DNA from: Streptomyces sp. NRRL F-6492
Lineage (GTDB): Bacteria > Actinomycetota > Actinomycetes > Streptomycetales > Streptomycetaceae
DNA: 64,000 bases
Direction of reading: 5' to 3'
NCBI RefSeq assembly: GCF_001280125.1
Contig: NZ_LGEG01000138.1
Span: 1 to 64,000, forward strand
Shown: piece by piece, positions 33,300 through 43,575 of the stretch
How the letters are laid out: every line of letters starts with the position of its first letter
Position numbering within the stretch: position 1 is the stretch's first letter
Position numbers and translations under genes: made by a program
The notes under the pieces: generated by a model
The model's database searches: none
Told to the model about the DNA's origin: nothing
What the model saw: the letters and a program-made list of their open reading frames with translations, nothing else

Positions 33300-34907
33300 A
33301 TGCAGCAGGCACCCGTGCTGTCGAGTGCGGCGGACCCCGCCTCGCCGGCCTGGCAGGCGAACGAGGCCGCGCACCACGAGCTGGCCGCGACCCTGCGCGC
33401 CAAGCTCGCGGCGGCCGCGCTGGGCGGGGGTGAGAAGTCCCGGGCGCGGCACACCGCACGCGGCAAGCTGCTGCCCCGGGACCGGGTGGACACCCTCCTC
33501 GACCCGGGCTCGCCGTTCCTGGAGCTGGCCCCGCTCGCGGCCGACGGCATGTACGGCGGCCAGGCCCCGGCCGCCGGCGTCGTCGCGGGCATCGGGCGGG
33601 TCTCGGGCCGCGAGTGCGTGATCGTCGCGAACGACGCGACCGTCAAGGGCGGCACGTACTACCCGATGACGGTGAAGAAGCACCTCCGGGCCCAGGAGGT
33701 GGCCCTGGAGAACCGTCTCCCCTGCCTCTACCTGGTCGACTCCGGCGGCGCCTTCCTGCCGATGCAGGACGAGGTCTTCCCCGACCGGGAGCACTTCGGC
33801 CGGATCTTCTACAACCAGGCCCGGATGTCCGGCGCGGGCATCCCGCAGATCGCGGCCGTCCTCGGCTCCTGCACGGCCGGCGGCGCGTACGTCCCCGCGA
33901 TGAGCGACGAGGCCGTGATCGTGCGGAACCAGGGCACGATCTTCCTCGGCGGCCCGCCGCTGGTGAAGGCCGCGACCGGCGAGGTCGTCACGGCCGAGGA
34001 ACTGGGCGGCGGCGAGGTCCACTCCCGGATCTCCGGCGTCACCGACCACCTCGCCGAGGACGACGCCCACGCCCTGCGGATCGTGCGGAACATCGTCGCC
34101 ACGCTCCCGGAGCGCGGCCCGCTGCCCTGGTCGGTCGAGCCGGCCGAGGAGCCGAAGGTCGACCCGTACGGGCTGTACGGGGCCGTGCCCGTCGACTCCC
34201 GCACCCCCTACGACGTGCGCGAGGTCATCGCCCGGGTCGTGGACGGCTCCCGCTTCCAGGAGTTCAAGGCCGAGTACGGGCAGACCCTGATCACCGGCTT
34301 CGCCCGGATCCACGGGCACCCGGTCGGCGTCGTCGCCAACAACGGCATCCTGTTCGCCGAGTCCGCCCAGAAGGGCGCGCACTTCATCGAGCTGTGCGAC
34401 CAGCGCGGCATCCCGCTGGTGTTCCTCCAGAACATCACCGGCTTCATGGTCGGTAAGGCGTACGAGCACGGCGGCATCGCCAAGCACGGCGCCAAGATGG
34501 TCACGGCCGTGGCCACCACCCGGGTCCCGAAGCTGACCGTGGTCGTCGGCGGTTCGTACGGCGCGGGCAACTACTCGATGTGCGGCCGGGCCTACTCCCC
34601 CCGCTTCCTGTGGATGTGGCCCAACGCCAAGATCTCGGTCATGGGCGGCGAGCAGGCCGCCTCCGTCCTCGCGACCGTCAAGCGCGACCAGCTCGGCGAC
34701 GACTGGAGCGCGGAGGAGGAAGAGGCCTTCAAGGCCCCGATCCGCGAGCAGTACGAGACCCAGGGCAGCGCCTACTACGCCACCGCCCGGCTGTGGGACG
34801 ACGGGGTCATCGACCCCCTGGAGACCCGGCAGGTCCTCGGACTCGCCCTGACCGCCTGTGCCAACGCGCCCCTGGGTGACCCCCAGTTCGGCGTCTTCCG
34901 GATGTGA
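33300..34907 (+). CDS. accD1: Acyl-CoA carboxylase beta subunit, methylcrotonoyl-CoA type
   Basis: 535 residues, carboxyltransferase with N- and C-terminal crotonase-fold halves. Typical blocks: [69 protein letters not shown], and [20 protein letters not shown]. The last two and the [12 protein letters not shown] segment fit the methylcrotonoyl/geranyl-CoA carboxylase group rather than acetyl/propionyl. It transfers CO2 from biotin to 3-methylcrotonyl-CoA in leucine breakdown. AGGGAG precedes the ATG. Stop overlaps a possible GTG start of the alpha subunit. Confidence 0.92.
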   Translation: MQQAPVLSSAADPASPAWQANEAAHHELAATLRAKLAAAALGGGEKSRARHTARGKLLPRDRVDTLLDPGSPFLELAPLAADGMYGGQAPAAGVVAGIGRVSGRECVIVANDATVKGGTYYPMTVKKHLRAQEVALENRLPCLYLVDSGGAFLPMQDEVFPDREHFGRIFYNQARMSGAGIPQIAAVLGSCTAGGAYVPAMSDEAVIVRNQGTIFLGGPPLVKAATGEVVTAEELGGGEVHSRISGVTDHLAEDDAHALRIVRNIVATLPERGPLPWSVEPAEEPKVDPYGLYGAVPVDSRTPYDVREVIARVVDGSRFQEFKAEYGQTLITGFARIHGHPVGVVANNGILFAESAQKGAHFIELCDQRGIPLVFLQNITGFMVGKAYEHGGIAKHGAKMVTAVATTRVPKLTVVVGGSYGAGNYSMCGRAYSPRFLWMWPNAKISVMGGEQAASVLATVKRDQLGDDWSAEEEEAFKAPIREQYETQGSAYYATARLWDDGVIDPLETRQVLGLALTACANAPLGDPQFGVFRM

Positions 34908-34975
34908 GAGGGCTCCAGGAGATGTCCCAGGAGATGCAGTCCACGGATGTGAGGGGATCCCAGGAGATGCCGTCC

Positions 34976-36907
34976 ATGTTCGACACCGTCCTCGTCGCCA
35001 ACCGGGGCGAGATCGCGGTCCGGGTCATCCGCACCCTGCGGGAGCTCGGCGTGCGCTCGGTGGCCGTGTACAGCGACGCGGACGCCGACGCCCGGCACGT
35101 GCGGGAGGCGGACACGGCGGTGCGGATCGGCCCGCCGCCGGCCGCCGAGTCGTACCTGTCCGTGCCCGCGCTGCTGGACGCGGCCCGCCGCACCGGCGCG
35201 CAGGCCGTCCACCCCGGCTACGGCTTCCTCGCGGAGAACGCCGGCTTCGCGCGGGCCTGCGCGGAGGCGGGGCTCGTCTTCATCGGGCCGTCCGCCGAGG
35301 CGATCTCCCTGATGGGCGACAAGATCCGGGCGAAGGAGACCGTGAAGGCGGCGGGCGTGCCCGTCGTCCCGGGCGCCGCCGATCCCGAACTGGCCGAGGC
35401 CGCCCGCGAACTGGGCGCGCCCGTGCTGCTCAAGCCCAGCGCGGGCGGCGGCGGCAAGGGCATGCGGCTCGTGCGGGACCTGGCGGTCCTGGACGAGGAG
35501 ATCGCGGCGGCCCGGCGCGAGGCCCGCGCCTCCTTCGGCGACGACACGCTGCTGGTGGAGCGGTGGATCGACCGGCCCCGGCACATCGAGATCCAGGTCC
35601 TCGCCGACGCCCACGGGAACGTGCTGCACCTCGGGGAGCGCGAGTGCTCGCTCCAGCGGCGCCACCAGAAGATCGTGGAGGAGGCGCCGAGCGTCCTGCT
35701 GACCCCGGAGCTCCGGGCGGCGATGGGCGCGGCGGCGGTGGAGGCGGCCCGGTCCTGCGGCTATGTGGGCGCGGGCACGGTCGAGTTCATCGTCCCGGGC
35801 GGCGACCCCGCCTCGTACTGCTTCATGGAGATGAACACCCGGCTCCAGGTCGAGCACCCGGTGACCGAGCTGATCACCGGCGTCGACCTGGTGGAGTGGC
35901 AGCTGCGGGTCGCCGCCGGCGAGCCGCTGCCCTTCGCCCAGGAGGACGTCCGCCTGGACGGCTGGGCGATCGAGGCCCGGATCTGCGCCGAGGACCCGTC
36001 CCGCGGCTTCCTGCCCTCGGGCGGCACGGTCCTGGCGCTGAACGAGCCGCAGGGCGGCGGAGCGCGTACGGACTCGGGCCTGAGCGAGGGCACCGAGGTC
36101 TCGTCCCTCTACGACCCGATGCTGTCGAAGGTCATCGTGCACGCCCCGGACCGCCCCACGGCCCTGCGCCGGCTGCGCGCGGCCCTCGCGGACACGGTCA
36201 CCCTCGGCGTCCCCACCAACGCGGGCTTCCTGCGCCGCCTCCTCGCCCACGAGGACGTGGTGAAGGGCGCCCTGGACACCGGCCTGGTGGAGCGCGAGGC
36301 GGAGGGGCTGGTCCCGAAGGACGTCCCGGCCGAGGTGTACGCGGCGGCGGCGGCCGTACGGCTCGCGGAGCTGGCCCCGGCGCCCCGGGACGGCTGGACG
36401 GACCCCTTCTCGGTGCCGAACGGCTGGCGCCTGGGCGGCGCTCCGGCCCCGCTCGCCTTCCCCCTGCGCGTACCGGGCCTCGAACCGGTCACGGTGGAGG
36501 CGCCGCCCGGCGCCCGGGTCACCGGCGCCTCGGTGACGGTCGTCGTGGACGGGGTCGGCCACCGCTTCCACCGCGCCGGCGCCTGGCTCGGCCGCGACGG
36601 CGACTCCTGGCACGTGCTCGACCACGACCCCGTCGAGGCCGCGCTCAGCGGGGCCGGGCGGGGCGGCGCGGACACGCTGGCCGCGCCGATGCCCGGCACC
36701 GTGACCGTCGTCAAGGTGGCCGTCGGGGACGAGGTGGAGGCCGGTCAGAGCCTGCTCGTCGTGGAGGCGATGAAGATGGAGCACGTCATCTCCGCCCCGC
36801 ACGCCGGCACCGTCACCGAGCTGGACGTCACGCCCGGCACCACCGTCGCCATGGACCAGGTCCTGGCCGTGGTGACCCCGCACGAGACCCCCGGGGAGGA
36901 CGCGTGA
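34976..36907 (+). CDS. accA1: Biotin-dependent acyl-CoA carboxylase alpha subunit
   Basis: 643 residues from ATG 34976 (MFDTVLVANRGEIAVRVIR). Biotin carboxylase domain with ATP-grasp (LLKPSAGGGGKGMRLVRD, LGERECSLQRRHQKIVEEAP, MNTRLQVEHPVTE), a linker, and a C-terminal biotinyl domain with K600 in VVEAMKMEH. It carboxylates its own biotin for the partner beta subunit. Upstream in-frame starts exist back to a GTG at 34904 that overlaps the beta stop; the 72 bases between contain CAGGAGATG three times, each an AGGAG with an ATG, so the true start needs N-terminal data. It overlaps the next gene by four bases. Confidence 0.92.
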   Translation: MFDTVLVANRGEIAVRVIRTLRELGVRSVAVYSDADADARHVREADTAVRIGPPPAAESYLSVPALLDAARRTGAQAVHPGYGFLAENAGFARACAEAGLVFIGPSAEAISLMGDKIRAKETVKAAGVPVVPGAADPELAEAARELGAPVLLKPSAGGGGKGMRLVRDLAVLDEEIAAARREARASFGDDTLLVERWIDRPRHIEIQVLADAHGNVLHLGERECSLQRRHQKIVEEAPSVLLTPELRAAMGAAAVEAARSCGYVGAGTVEFIVPGGDPASYCFMEMNTRLQVEHPVTELITGVDLVEWQLRVAAGEPLPFAQEDVRLDGWAIEARICAEDPSRGFLPSGGTVLALNEPQGGGARTDSGLSEGTEVSSLYDPMLSKVIVHAPDRPTALRRLRAALADTVTLGVPTNAGFLRRLLAHEDVVKGALDTGLVEREAEGLVPKDVPAEVYAAAAAVRLAELAPAPRDGWTDPFSVPNGWRLGGAPAPLAFPLRVPGLEPVTVEAPPGARVTGASVTVVVDGVGHRFHRAGAWLGRDGDSWHVLDHDPVEAALSGAGRGGADTLAAPMPGTVTVVKVAVGDEVEAGQSLLVVEAMKMEHVISAPHAGTVTELDVTPGTTVAMDQVLAVVTPHETPGEDA

Positions 36908-37842
36908 GCGCCGCCGGACTGCCGATGACCGTCCCCGGCCGCGGGCTCCCCGCCCGGGTCCGGATCCACGAGGTCGGGGCCCGCGACGGCCTCCAGAACG
37001 AGAAGACGGCCGTCCCGACGGAGGTGAAGGCGGAGTTCGTCCGCCGTCTCGCCGCCGCCGGGCTCGGCACCGTCGAGGCGACCAGCTTCGTGCACCCGAA
37101 GTGGGTGCCCCAGCTCGCCGACGCCGAGGACCTGTTCCCGCTGGTCCGCGACCTCCCGGTCCGCCTCCCGGTCCTGGTGCCGAACGAGCGCGGGCTCGAC
37201 CGGGCCCTCGCGCTCGGCGCCCGGGAGATCGCCGTCTTCGCCTCGGCCACCGAGTCCTTCGCCAGGGCCAACCTCAACCGGACCGTGGACGAGGCCCTCG
37301 CCCTCTTCGCGCCGACCGTCATCCGGGCCATAGAGGCCGGTCTGAAGGTCCGCGGCTACCTGTCGATGTGCTTCGGCGACCCCTGGGAGGGCCCGGTCCC
37401 GATCGAGCGGGTCGTCCGGGTCGCCAAGGCCCTCGCCGACATGGGCTGCGACGAGCTGAGCCTCGGCGACACCATCGGCGTCGCCACCCCCGGCCACGTG
37501 GAGGCGCTGCTCACCGCGCTGGACGAGGCCGGGATCCCCGCCTCCCGCATCGCCGTGCACTTCCACGACACCTACGGGCAGGCCCTGTCCAACACCCTGG
37601 CCGCGCTGCGGCACGGGGTGACCACGGTCGACGCCTCCGCCGGCGGCCTCGGCGGCTGCCCGTACGCGAAGAGCGCGACCGGCAACCTCGCCACCGAGGA
37701 CCTCGTGTGGATGCTCGACGGCCTCGGCATCGAGACCGGGGTCGATCTGGCCGCCCTCACCGCCACGAGCGTGTGGATGGCCGAACAGCTGGGCCGGCCC
37801 AGCCCGTCCCGTACCGTCCGCGCCCTCTCCCACAAGGAGTGA
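36904..37842 (+). CDS. Hydroxymethylglutaryl-CoA lyase
   Basis: 312 residues, TIM barrel. Substrate and metal residues: RIHEVGARDGLQNEKTAVPT (Arg-Asp), VEATSFVHPKWVPQLAD, HFHDTYGQALSN (His-x-His-Asp metal site) and the HMGL active-site loop SAGGLGGCPYAKSATGN with the catalytic Cys. It splits HMG-CoA to acetoacetate and acetyl-CoA, the last step of leucine degradation. The GTG start overlaps the alpha-subunit stop (GTGA). Confidence 0.93.
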   Translation: MSAAGLPMTVPGRGLPARVRIHEVGARDGLQNEKTAVPTEVKAEFVRRLAAAGLGTVEATSFVHPKWVPQLADAEDLFPLVRDLPVRLPVLVPNERGLDRALALGAREIAVFASATESFARANLNRTVDEALALFAPTVIRAIEAGLKVRGYLSMCFGDPWEGPVPIERVVRVAKALADMGCDELSLGDTIGVATPGHVEALLTALDEAGIPASRIAVHFHDTYGQALSNTLAALRHGVTTVDASAGGLGGCPYAKSATGNLATEDLVWMLDGLGIETGVDLAALTATSVWMAEQLGRPSPSRTVRALSHKE

Positions 37843-37850
37843 ACAGCCCC

Positions 37851-39011
37851 ATGTCCCTCGACCACCGGCTCTCCGCCGAGCACCAGGAACTCCGCCGCAC
37901 CGTCGAGGCGTTCGCCCACGACGTGGTCGCGCCGAAGATCGGCGACTACTACGAGCGGCACGAGTTCCCGTACGAGATCGTCCGCGAGATGGGCCGCATG
38001 GGCCTGTTCGGGCTGCCGTTCCCCGAGGAGTACGGCGGCATGGGCGGCGACTACCTGGCCCTCGGGATCGCCCTGGAGGAGCTGGCCCGGGTGGACTCCT
38101 CGGTGGCCATCACCCTGGAGGCGGGCGTCTCGCTGGGCGCGATGCCGCTGCACCTGTTCGGCACCGAGGAGCAGAAGCGGGAGTGGCTGCCGAGGCTGTG
38201 CGCGGGCGAGCTCCTGGGCGCGTTCGGCCTGACCGAGCCCGGCGCGGGCTCGGACGCGGGCGGCACCCGCACGACGGCCGTCCGCGACGGCGACGAGTGG
38301 GTGATCAACGGCTCGAAGTGCTTCATCACCAACTCCGGCACGGACATCACGGGCCTGGTGACGGTCACGGCGGTCACCGGCCGCAAGCCCGACGGGCGCC
38401 CGCTGATCTCCTCGATCATCGTCCCCTCCGGCACCCCGGGCTTCACGGTCGCCGCCCCGTACTCCAAGGTCGGCTGGAACGCCTCGGACACCCGCGAGCT
38501 GTCCTTCGACGACGTCCGGGTGCCGGTGGGGAACCTGCTGGGCGAGGAGGGCCGGGGATACGCGCAGTTCCTCCGGATCCTGGACGAGGGCCGGGTCGCC
38601 ATCGCGGCACTCGCGACGGGCCTGGCGCAGGGCTGTGTGGACGAGTCCGTGAAGTACGCGAAGGAACGTCACGCCTTCGGACGGCCGATCGGCGACAACC
38701 AGGCCATCCAGTTCAAGATCGCGGACATGGAGACCCGGGCGCACATGGCCCGGATCGGCTGGCGGGACGCGGCCTCGCGCCTGGTCCTGGGCGAGCCGTT
38801 CAAGAAGGAGGCGGCCATCGCGAAGCTGTACTCCTCCACGGTGGCGGTGGACAACGCCCGCGAGGCGACCCAGATCCACGGCGGGTACGGCTTCATGAAC
38901 GAGTACCCGGTGGCCCGGATGTGGCGCGACTCGAAGATCCTGGAGATCGGCGAGGGCACCAGTGAGGTGCAGCGGATGCTGATCGCGCGGGAGTTGGGCC
39001 TGTCGGCCTGA
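37851..39011 (+). CDS. acdH: Acyl-CoA dehydrogenase, isovaleryl-CoA type
   Basis: 386 residues. Signatures: GAFGLTEPGAGSDAGGTRTT, FITNSGTDITGLVTVTA, and TQIHGGYGFMNEYPVARMWR, ending EIGEGTSEVQRMLIARELG. Context with methylcrotonoyl-CoA carboxylase and HMG-CoA lyase makes branched-chain acyl-CoA (isovaleryl-CoA) the likely substrate; the S. coelicolor homologue AcdH takes branched and short acyl-CoA. The ATG at 37851 has AAGGAG that overlaps the lyase stop. Confidence 0.92.
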   Translation: MSLDHRLSAEHQELRRTVEAFAHDVVAPKIGDYYERHEFPYEIVREMGRMGLFGLPFPEEYGGMGGDYLALGIALEELARVDSSVAITLEAGVSLGAMPLHLFGTEEQKREWLPRLCAGELLGAFGLTEPGAGSDAGGTRTTAVRDGDEWVINGSKCFITNSGTDITGLVTVTAVTGRKPDGRPLISSIIVPSGTPGFTVAAPYSKVGWNASDTRELSFDDVRVPVGNLLGEEGRGYAQFLRILDEGRVAIAALATGLAQGCVDESVKYAKERHAFGRPIGDNQAIQFKIADMETRAHMARIGWRDAASRLVLGEPFKKEAAIAKLYSSTVAVDNAREATQIHGGYGFMNEYPVARMWRDSKILEIGEGTSEVQRMLIARELGLSA

Positions 39012-39109
39012 TCCGGCACGACCGTGACGCCCGTCGTCCCCTCCGGGGGCGGCGGGCTCCGTCGCGTCCGGGCCCCGGCTCCGGGGCACCCCCGACCGAC
39101 CGGTGATTA

Positions 39110-39128
39110 TGAGGTTAGGCTAACCTAT
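39110..39128 (+). promoter_or_regulatory. Iron box upstream of the siderophore-interacting protein
   Basis: TGAGGTTAGGCTAACCTAT matches the DmdR1/IdeR consensus TTAGGTTAGGCTAACCTAA at 17 of 19 positions. It lies 80 bases before the gene and would give repression when iron is plentiful. The preceding 98 bases after the dehydrogenase stop are GC-rich with no gene. Confidence 0.88.
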
Positions 39129-39207
39129 GTTCGCCGCCGGACAGGGCGGCCCCCCGCACGCCCGGGAGACCCCCGTGGAGACCCCGTACCGAGAAGGCGC
39201 CCGCCCC

Positions 39208-40071
39208 ATGACGCACACCGAGACCGCCCCCTTCCGGTTCTTCTCGCTCCGGGTCGACCGGACGCGGCGGCTCGGCCCGTCCCTGGTCCGGGTCACCTTC
39301 ACCGGGGAGGACCTGAAGGGATTCGCCGCCGGCGGGCGCGACCAGTCCCTCTCCCTCTTCCTGCCGCACCCCGGCCAGGAGGCCCCCGTCCTGCCGCCCC
39401 TGGACGGGCGGGACATGTACGCGGTCCTGGGCGCCTGGCGGGCGATGCCCCACGGCGAGCGGGCCGTGATGCGCTCGTACACCGCCCGCGAGCAGCGCAC
39501 CGGGCCGGACGAGCTGGACATCGACTTCGCGCTCCACGAGGACGGCGGGCCGGCCTGCCGCTGGGCCGGGAGCGCGGGGCCCGGCGACCGGGTGGTCGTC
39601 CTCGGCCCCGCCGTGGCCGACAACACGGCCGTCCGCTTCCGGCCGCCCGAGGACGCCGACTCCGTCGTGATCTGGGCGGACGAGACGGCCCTCCCGGCGG
39701 CCTCGGCCATCCTGGAGTGGCTGCCGGCCGGGACCCGCGCCCGGGTCTTCCTGGAGGTCCCGCACTCCGGCGACCGGACCGCGCTGCCGACCGCCGCCGA
39801 CGCCGAGGTCACCTGGCTCGTACGGGAGGAGGGGGCGCCGTCCGCCGTGGACGCGGTGCGCGACGCCCGACTGCCGGGCGGCTCCCCGTACGTCTGGATC
39901 GCGGGCGAGTCCGGGTCGGTGAAGGCGCTGCGGCGGCACTTCGTGCGGGAGCGCGGACTCGACCGGCGCCGGGTGACGTTCGTCGGCTACTGGCGCAAGG
40001 GGCTGTCGGAGGACGCCCTGCGCGAGGTGCCGGACGAGACGCGGGAGGACGCGGCCCGCGACGGGGCGTGA
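39208..40071 (+). CDS. Siderophore-interacting protein (ferric-siderophore reductase)
   Basis: 287 residues. SIP family, FAD/NAD(P)H type: FTGEDLKGFAAGGRDQSLSL, RSYTAREQR (FAD-binding R-x-Y-T), IDFALHEDGGPACRWAGSAG and the C-terminal WIAGESGSVKALRRHFVRER with YWRKG. It releases iron by reducing imported ferric siderophore. The ATG at 39208 (MTHTETAPF) is chosen; GTG 39175 is an alternative. The iron box upstream and the des operon downstream support the role. Confidence 0.92.
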   Translation: MTHTETAPFRFFSLRVDRTRRLGPSLVRVTFTGEDLKGFAAGGRDQSLSLFLPHPGQEAPVLPPLDGRDMYAVLGAWRAMPHGERAVMRSYTAREQRTGPDELDIDFALHEDGGPACRWAGSAGPGDRVVVLGPAVADNTAVRFRPPEDADSVVIWADETALPAASAILEWLPAGTRARVFLEVPHSGDRTALPTAADAEVTWLVREEGAPSAVDAVRDARLPGGSPYVWIAGESGSVKALRRHFVRERGLDRRRVTFVGYWRKGLSEDALREVPDETREDAARDGA

Positions 40072-40114
40072 GCCCGTCACGGCCCCCGTCCCCGCCACGT
40101 AATCCATCTCACTC

Positions 40115-40139
40115 AAGGCACCCCGTTCCGGGGTGGCTT
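40115..40139 (+). terminator. Hairpin after the siderophore-interacting protein
   Basis: CACCCCG-TTC-CGGGGTG (40119-40135), extended by AAG/CTT on the outside across one mismatch. It separates the reductase transcript from the desA iron box. Confidence 0.6.
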
Positions 40140-40161
40140 GGCGGCACCCGGTGCCAAGAAA

Positions 40162-40180
40162 TTAGGTTAGGCTCACCTAC
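40162..40180 (+). promoter_or_regulatory. Iron box of desABCD
   Basis: TTAGGTTAGGCTCACCTAC, 18 of 19 matches to the box known upstream of desA in other Streptomyces. It is 69 bases before the desA start; DmdR1 with Fe2+ would block transcription. Confidence 0.92.
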
Positions 40181-40248
40181 ATTCCGGTGATCGCTTCCCC
40201 CGGCGGTCCCCCATGTCCCCCTCAGCGTTTCCTCCCGAAAGGGCCCCC

Positions 40249-41688
40249 ATGCGCTCCCACCTGCTCAACGGCACCACGGCGGAGAGCTACCGTCGCTCCG
40301 TCACCGAAGGGGTCGGGCGGGTGGCGGACAAACTCGCCTCGGTGCGAGGGCCGTTCACCGGTACGACCCCCGCCGAACTGGCCCCCGTCATCGACGCCGT
40401 CGACCTCGACCGGCCGCTCGGAGACGTCTCCGCCGCCCTCGGCGAGCTGGAGGACGTCTACCTCCGCGACGCCGTCTACTTCCACCACCCCCGCTACCTG
40501 GGCCATCTGAACTGCCCGGTCGTCATCCCCGCCGTCGTCGGCGAGGCCGTCCTCTCGGCGGTCAACTCCTCCCTGGACACCTGGGACCAGAGCGCCGGCG
40601 GCACCCTCATCGAGCGGAAGCTGATCGACTGGACCAACGGCCGGGCCGGCTTCGGGCCCGCCGCCGACGGCGTGTTCACCAGCGGCGGTTCGCAGTCCAA
40701 CCTCCAGGCCCTGCTCCTCGCCCGCGAGGAGGCCAAGACGGACGACCTGTCGAAGCTCCGGATCTTCTCCTCCGAGTGCAGCCACTTCAGCGTCCAGAAG
40801 TCGGCCGGCCTCCTCGGCCTGGGCGCCGCCGCCGTCGTCTCCGTCCCGGTCGACGCGGGCAGGCGGATGCGGGCCACCGCCCTCGCCGCCGAGCTGGCCG
40901 CCTGCCGCGCCGAGGGCCTGGTCCCGATGGCGGTCGTGGCCACCGCCGGCACCACCGACTTCGGCTCCATCGACCCGCTGCCCGAGATCGCCGCCCTGGC
41001 CGACGAGTACGGCGCCTGGATGCACGTCGACGCCGCCTACGGCTGCGGACTGCTCGCCTCCCCCACCCGCCGCCACCTCCTGGACGGCATCGAGCGGGCC
41101 GACTCGGTCACCGTCGACTTCCACAAGTCCTTCTTCCAGCCGGTGAGTTCCTCTGCGCTCCTGGTCCGCGACGGCGCCACCCTGCGCCACGCGACCTACC
41201 ACGCGGACTACCTCAACCCGCTGCGCACGATCGCCGAGAAGATCCCGAACCAGGTCGACAAGTCCCTCCAGACCACCCGCCGGTTCGACGCGCTCAAGCT
41301 CTGGATGACCCTGCGGGTGATGGGCGCCGACGGCGTCGGCGGGCTCTTCGACGAGGTCTGCGCCCTGGCCCGGGAGGGCCACGCGCTGCTCGCCGCCGAC
41401 CCCCGCTACGACGTCGTGACCGAGCCGAGCCTCTCCACGCTCGTCTACCGCTACGTCCCCGCGGGCGATACGGACCCCGAGGCCGTCGACCGGGCCAACC
41501 TGCACGCCCGCAAGGCCCTGTTCGCCTCCGGCGAGGCCGTCGTCGCCGGGACCAGGGTCGACGGCCGCCAGTACCTCAAGTTCACCCTGCTCAACCCCGA
41601 GACCACCGCCGCCGACATCGCGGCCGTCCTCGATCTGATAGCCGGCCACGCCGAGCAGTACCTGGGAGAGAACCTTGTCCACGCCTGA
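40249..41688 (+). CDS. desA: Lysine decarboxylase DesA
   Basis: 479 residues, group II PLP decarboxylase. [35 protein letters not shown] and the Schiff-base Lys in [19 protein letters not shown]. It makes cadaverine from lysine, the first step of desferrioxamine synthesis. The ATG at 40249 ([18 protein letters not shown]) is chosen as in known DesA. First gene of desABCD; desB starts inside its 3' end. Confidence 0.95.
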   Translation: MRSHLLNGTTAESYRRSVTEGVGRVADKLASVRGPFTGTTPAELAPVIDAVDLDRPLGDVSAALGELEDVYLRDAVYFHHPRYLGHLNCPVVIPAVVGEAVLSAVNSSLDTWDQSAGGTLIERKLIDWTNGRAGFGPAADGVFTSGGSQSNLQALLLAREEAKTDDLSKLRIFSSECSHFSVQKSAGLLGLGAAAVVSVPVDAGRRMRATALAAELAACRAEGLVPMAVVATAGTTDFGSIDPLPEIAALADEYGAWMHVDAAYGCGLLASPTRRHLLDGIERADSVTVDFHKSFFQPVSSSALLVRDGATLRHATYHADYLNPLRTIAEKIPNQVDKSLQTTRRFDALKLWMTLRVMGADGVGGLFDEVCALAREGHALLAADPRYDVVTEPSLSTLVYRYVPAGDTDPEAVDRANLHARKALFASGEAVVAGTRVDGRQYLKFTLLNPETTAADIAAVLDLIAGHAEQYLGENLVHA

Positions 41689-43048
41689 GAAGGCCCTGCC
41701 CGAGACGGCCCTGCCCGAGACGGCCCTGCCCGAGACGGCCGCGCCCGGGACCGCCACGTCCGGGACCGCCGCACGCGACACGGCTCGGATCCACGACTTC
41801 ATCGGCATCGGGCTCGGTCCGTTCAACCTCGGACTCGCCTGCCTGACCGAGCCGATCGACGAGCTGGACGGCCTCTTCCTGGAGTCCAAGCCCGGCTTCG
41901 AGTGGCACTCCGGGATGTTCCTGGAGGGCGCCCACCTCCAGACCCCGTTCATGTCGGACCTGGTCACCCTCGCGGACCCGACCTCGCCGTACTCCTTCCT
42001 CAGCTACCTGAAGGAGAAGGGCCGCCTGTACTCGTTCTACATCCGGGAGAACTTCTACCCGCTGCGGACCGAGTACAACGACTACTGCCGTTGGGCCGCC
42101 GACAAGCTCACCTCGATCCGCTTCTCGACCACGGTCACCGCCGTCACCTTCGACGAGGCCGCCGAGGTGTACGAGGTGGCCACCGAGGGCGGCGCGACGC
42201 ACCGCGCCCGCCGGATCGTCCTGGGCACCGGCACCCCGCCGTACGTCCCCGAGACCTGCCGGGACCTGGGCGGCGACCTGATCCACAACTCGCGCTACCT
42301 GCCGAACAAGGCGGAGCTCCAGAAGAAGAGGACGATCACCCTGGTCGGCAGCGGCCAGAGCGCCGCCGAGATCTACTACGACCTCCTGAGCGAGATCGAC
42401 GTCCACGGCTACCGGCTCAACTGGGTGACCCGCTCCCCGCGCTTCTTCCCGCTGGAGTACACCAAGCTCACCCTGGAGATGACGTCCCCGGAGTACGTGG
42501 ACTACTTCCACGCGCTGCCCGAGCGGACCCGCTACCGCCTGGAGACCGAGCAGAAGGGCCTCTTCAAGGGCATCGACGGCGAGCTGATCAACGCCATCTT
42601 CGACCTGCTCTACCAGAAGAACCTGAACGGCCCCGTGCCCACCCGGCTCCTCACCAACTCCGCGCTGCACAGCGCCGCGTACGACGAGGAGAGCGGCACG
42701 TACGCGCTCGGCCTGCGCCAGGAGGAGCAGGAGAAGGACTTCACCCTGGAGACCGACGGCCTGATCCTGGCCACCGGCTACAGGTACAGCGTCCCCGCCT
42801 TCCTGGAGCCGGTCCGCGACCGCCTCCGCTGGGACGGGCAGGGCCGCTTCGACGCGGCCCGCAACTACGCGATCGACACGACGGGACGCGGGATCTTCCT
42901 CCAGAACGCCGGCGTCCACACCCACTCGATCACCTCGCCCGACCTGGGCATGGGCCCGTACCGGAACGCCTACATCATCGGCGCGATGCTGGGCTACGAG
43001 TACTACCCCGTCGAGAAGACCATCGCCTTCCAGGAGTTCGCCGTATGA
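41675..43048 (+). CDS. desB: Cadaverine N-monooxygenase DesB
   Basis: 457 residues, flavin N-hydroxylating monooxygenase. FAD motif [19 protein letters not shown] motif [16 protein letters not shown], and ATGYRY with the typical substrate-side D/N-x-x-T-G-Y. It hydroxylates cadaverine. The TTG start at 41675 overlaps desA by 14 bases. The first 38 residues are unusual: after MSTPEK come three exact ALPET repeats, from a 15-bp DNA repeat at 41693-41737, and then a Thr/Ala-rich stretch. No catalytic part is affected. Confidence 0.94.
   Translation: MSTPEKALPETALPETALPETAAPGTATSGTAARDTARIHDFIGIGLGPFNLGLACLTEPIDELDGLFLESKPGFEWHSGMFLEGAHLQTPFMSDLVTLADPTSPYSFLSYLKEKGRLYSFYIRENFYPLRTEYNDYCRWAADKLTSIRFSTTVTAVTFDEAAEVYEVATEGGATHRARRIVLGTGTPPYVPETCRDLGGDLIHNSRYLPNKAELQKKRTITLVGSGQSAAEIYYDLLSEIDVHGYRLNWVTRSPRFFPLEYTKLTLEMTSPEYVDYFHALPERTRYRLETEQKGLFKGIDGELINAIFDLLYQKNLNGPVPTRLLTNSALHSAAYDEESGTYALGLRQEEQEKDFTLETDGLILATGYRYSVPAFLEPVRDRLRWDGQGRFDAARNYAIDTTGRGIFLQNAGVHTHSITSPDLGMGPYRNAYIIGAMLGYEYYPVEKTIAFQEFAV
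41693..41737 (+). repeat. Three 15-bp repeats in the 5' end of desB
   Basis: GCCCTGCCCGAGACG three times in a row, in frame, encoding ALPET each time, followed by a decayed fourth copy (AAPGT). This is probably slippage that extended the N-terminus. Confidence 0.92.
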
Positions 43049-43575
43049 GCGTCCGCTTCCGCCCGCTCGACCCCGTCCAGGACGCGGAGCTGCTCCACGG
43101 CTGGGTCACCCACCCCAAGGCCGCCTTCTGGATGATGCAGGACGCGAGCCTGGAGGACGTCGTGCGCGAGTACACGGCCTTCGCCGAGCACCCGCACCAC
43201 GAGGCGTTCGTCGGCCTGGTCGACGAGGTGCCCGCGATCCTCATGGAGCGCTACGACCCGGCCCACCTGGAGCTGGTCGGCCTCTACGAGCCGCGGCCGG
43301 GTGACGTCGGCATGCACTTCCTGGTGGCGCCCACCGACACCCCCGTGCACGGCTTCACCCGCAAGGTGATCACCGCCGTGATGGCGGAGCTGTTCGCCGA
43401 CCCGGCGACCGCCCGCGTGGTCGTCGAGCCGGACGTCGACAACAAGGCCGTGCACGCGCTCAACGCGGCCGTGGGCTTCGTGCCCGAGCGCGAGATCCAG
43501 AAGCCGGAGAAGAAGGCCCTGCTGAGCTTCTGCACCCGGGCGCAGTTCGAGGCCGCCGTGGGAGCCGCCGCATGA
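43045..43575 (+). CDS. desC: N-hydroxycadaverine acyltransferase DesC
   Basis: 176 residues, GNAT-like acyltransferase of the IucB/DesC group. [26 protein letters not shown] position [20 protein letters not shown] and [20 protein letters not shown] are typical. It adds acetyl or succinyl to the hydroxylamine. ATGA overlap with both desB before and desD after. Confidence 0.94.
   Translation: MSVRFRPLDPVQDAELLHGWVTHPKAAFWMMQDASLEDVVREYTAFAEHPHHEAFVGLVDEVPAILMERYDPAHLELVGLYEPRPGDVGMHFLVAPTDTPVHGFTRKVITAVMAELFADPATARVVVEPDVDNKAVHALNAAVGFVPEREIQKPEKKALLSFCTRAQFEAAVGAAA

Noticed and set aside
41675..41760. LPET repeats of DesB as sortase signals
   Set aside because: They are at the N-terminus of a cytosolic enzyme, lack the following Gly, membrane segment and positive tail.
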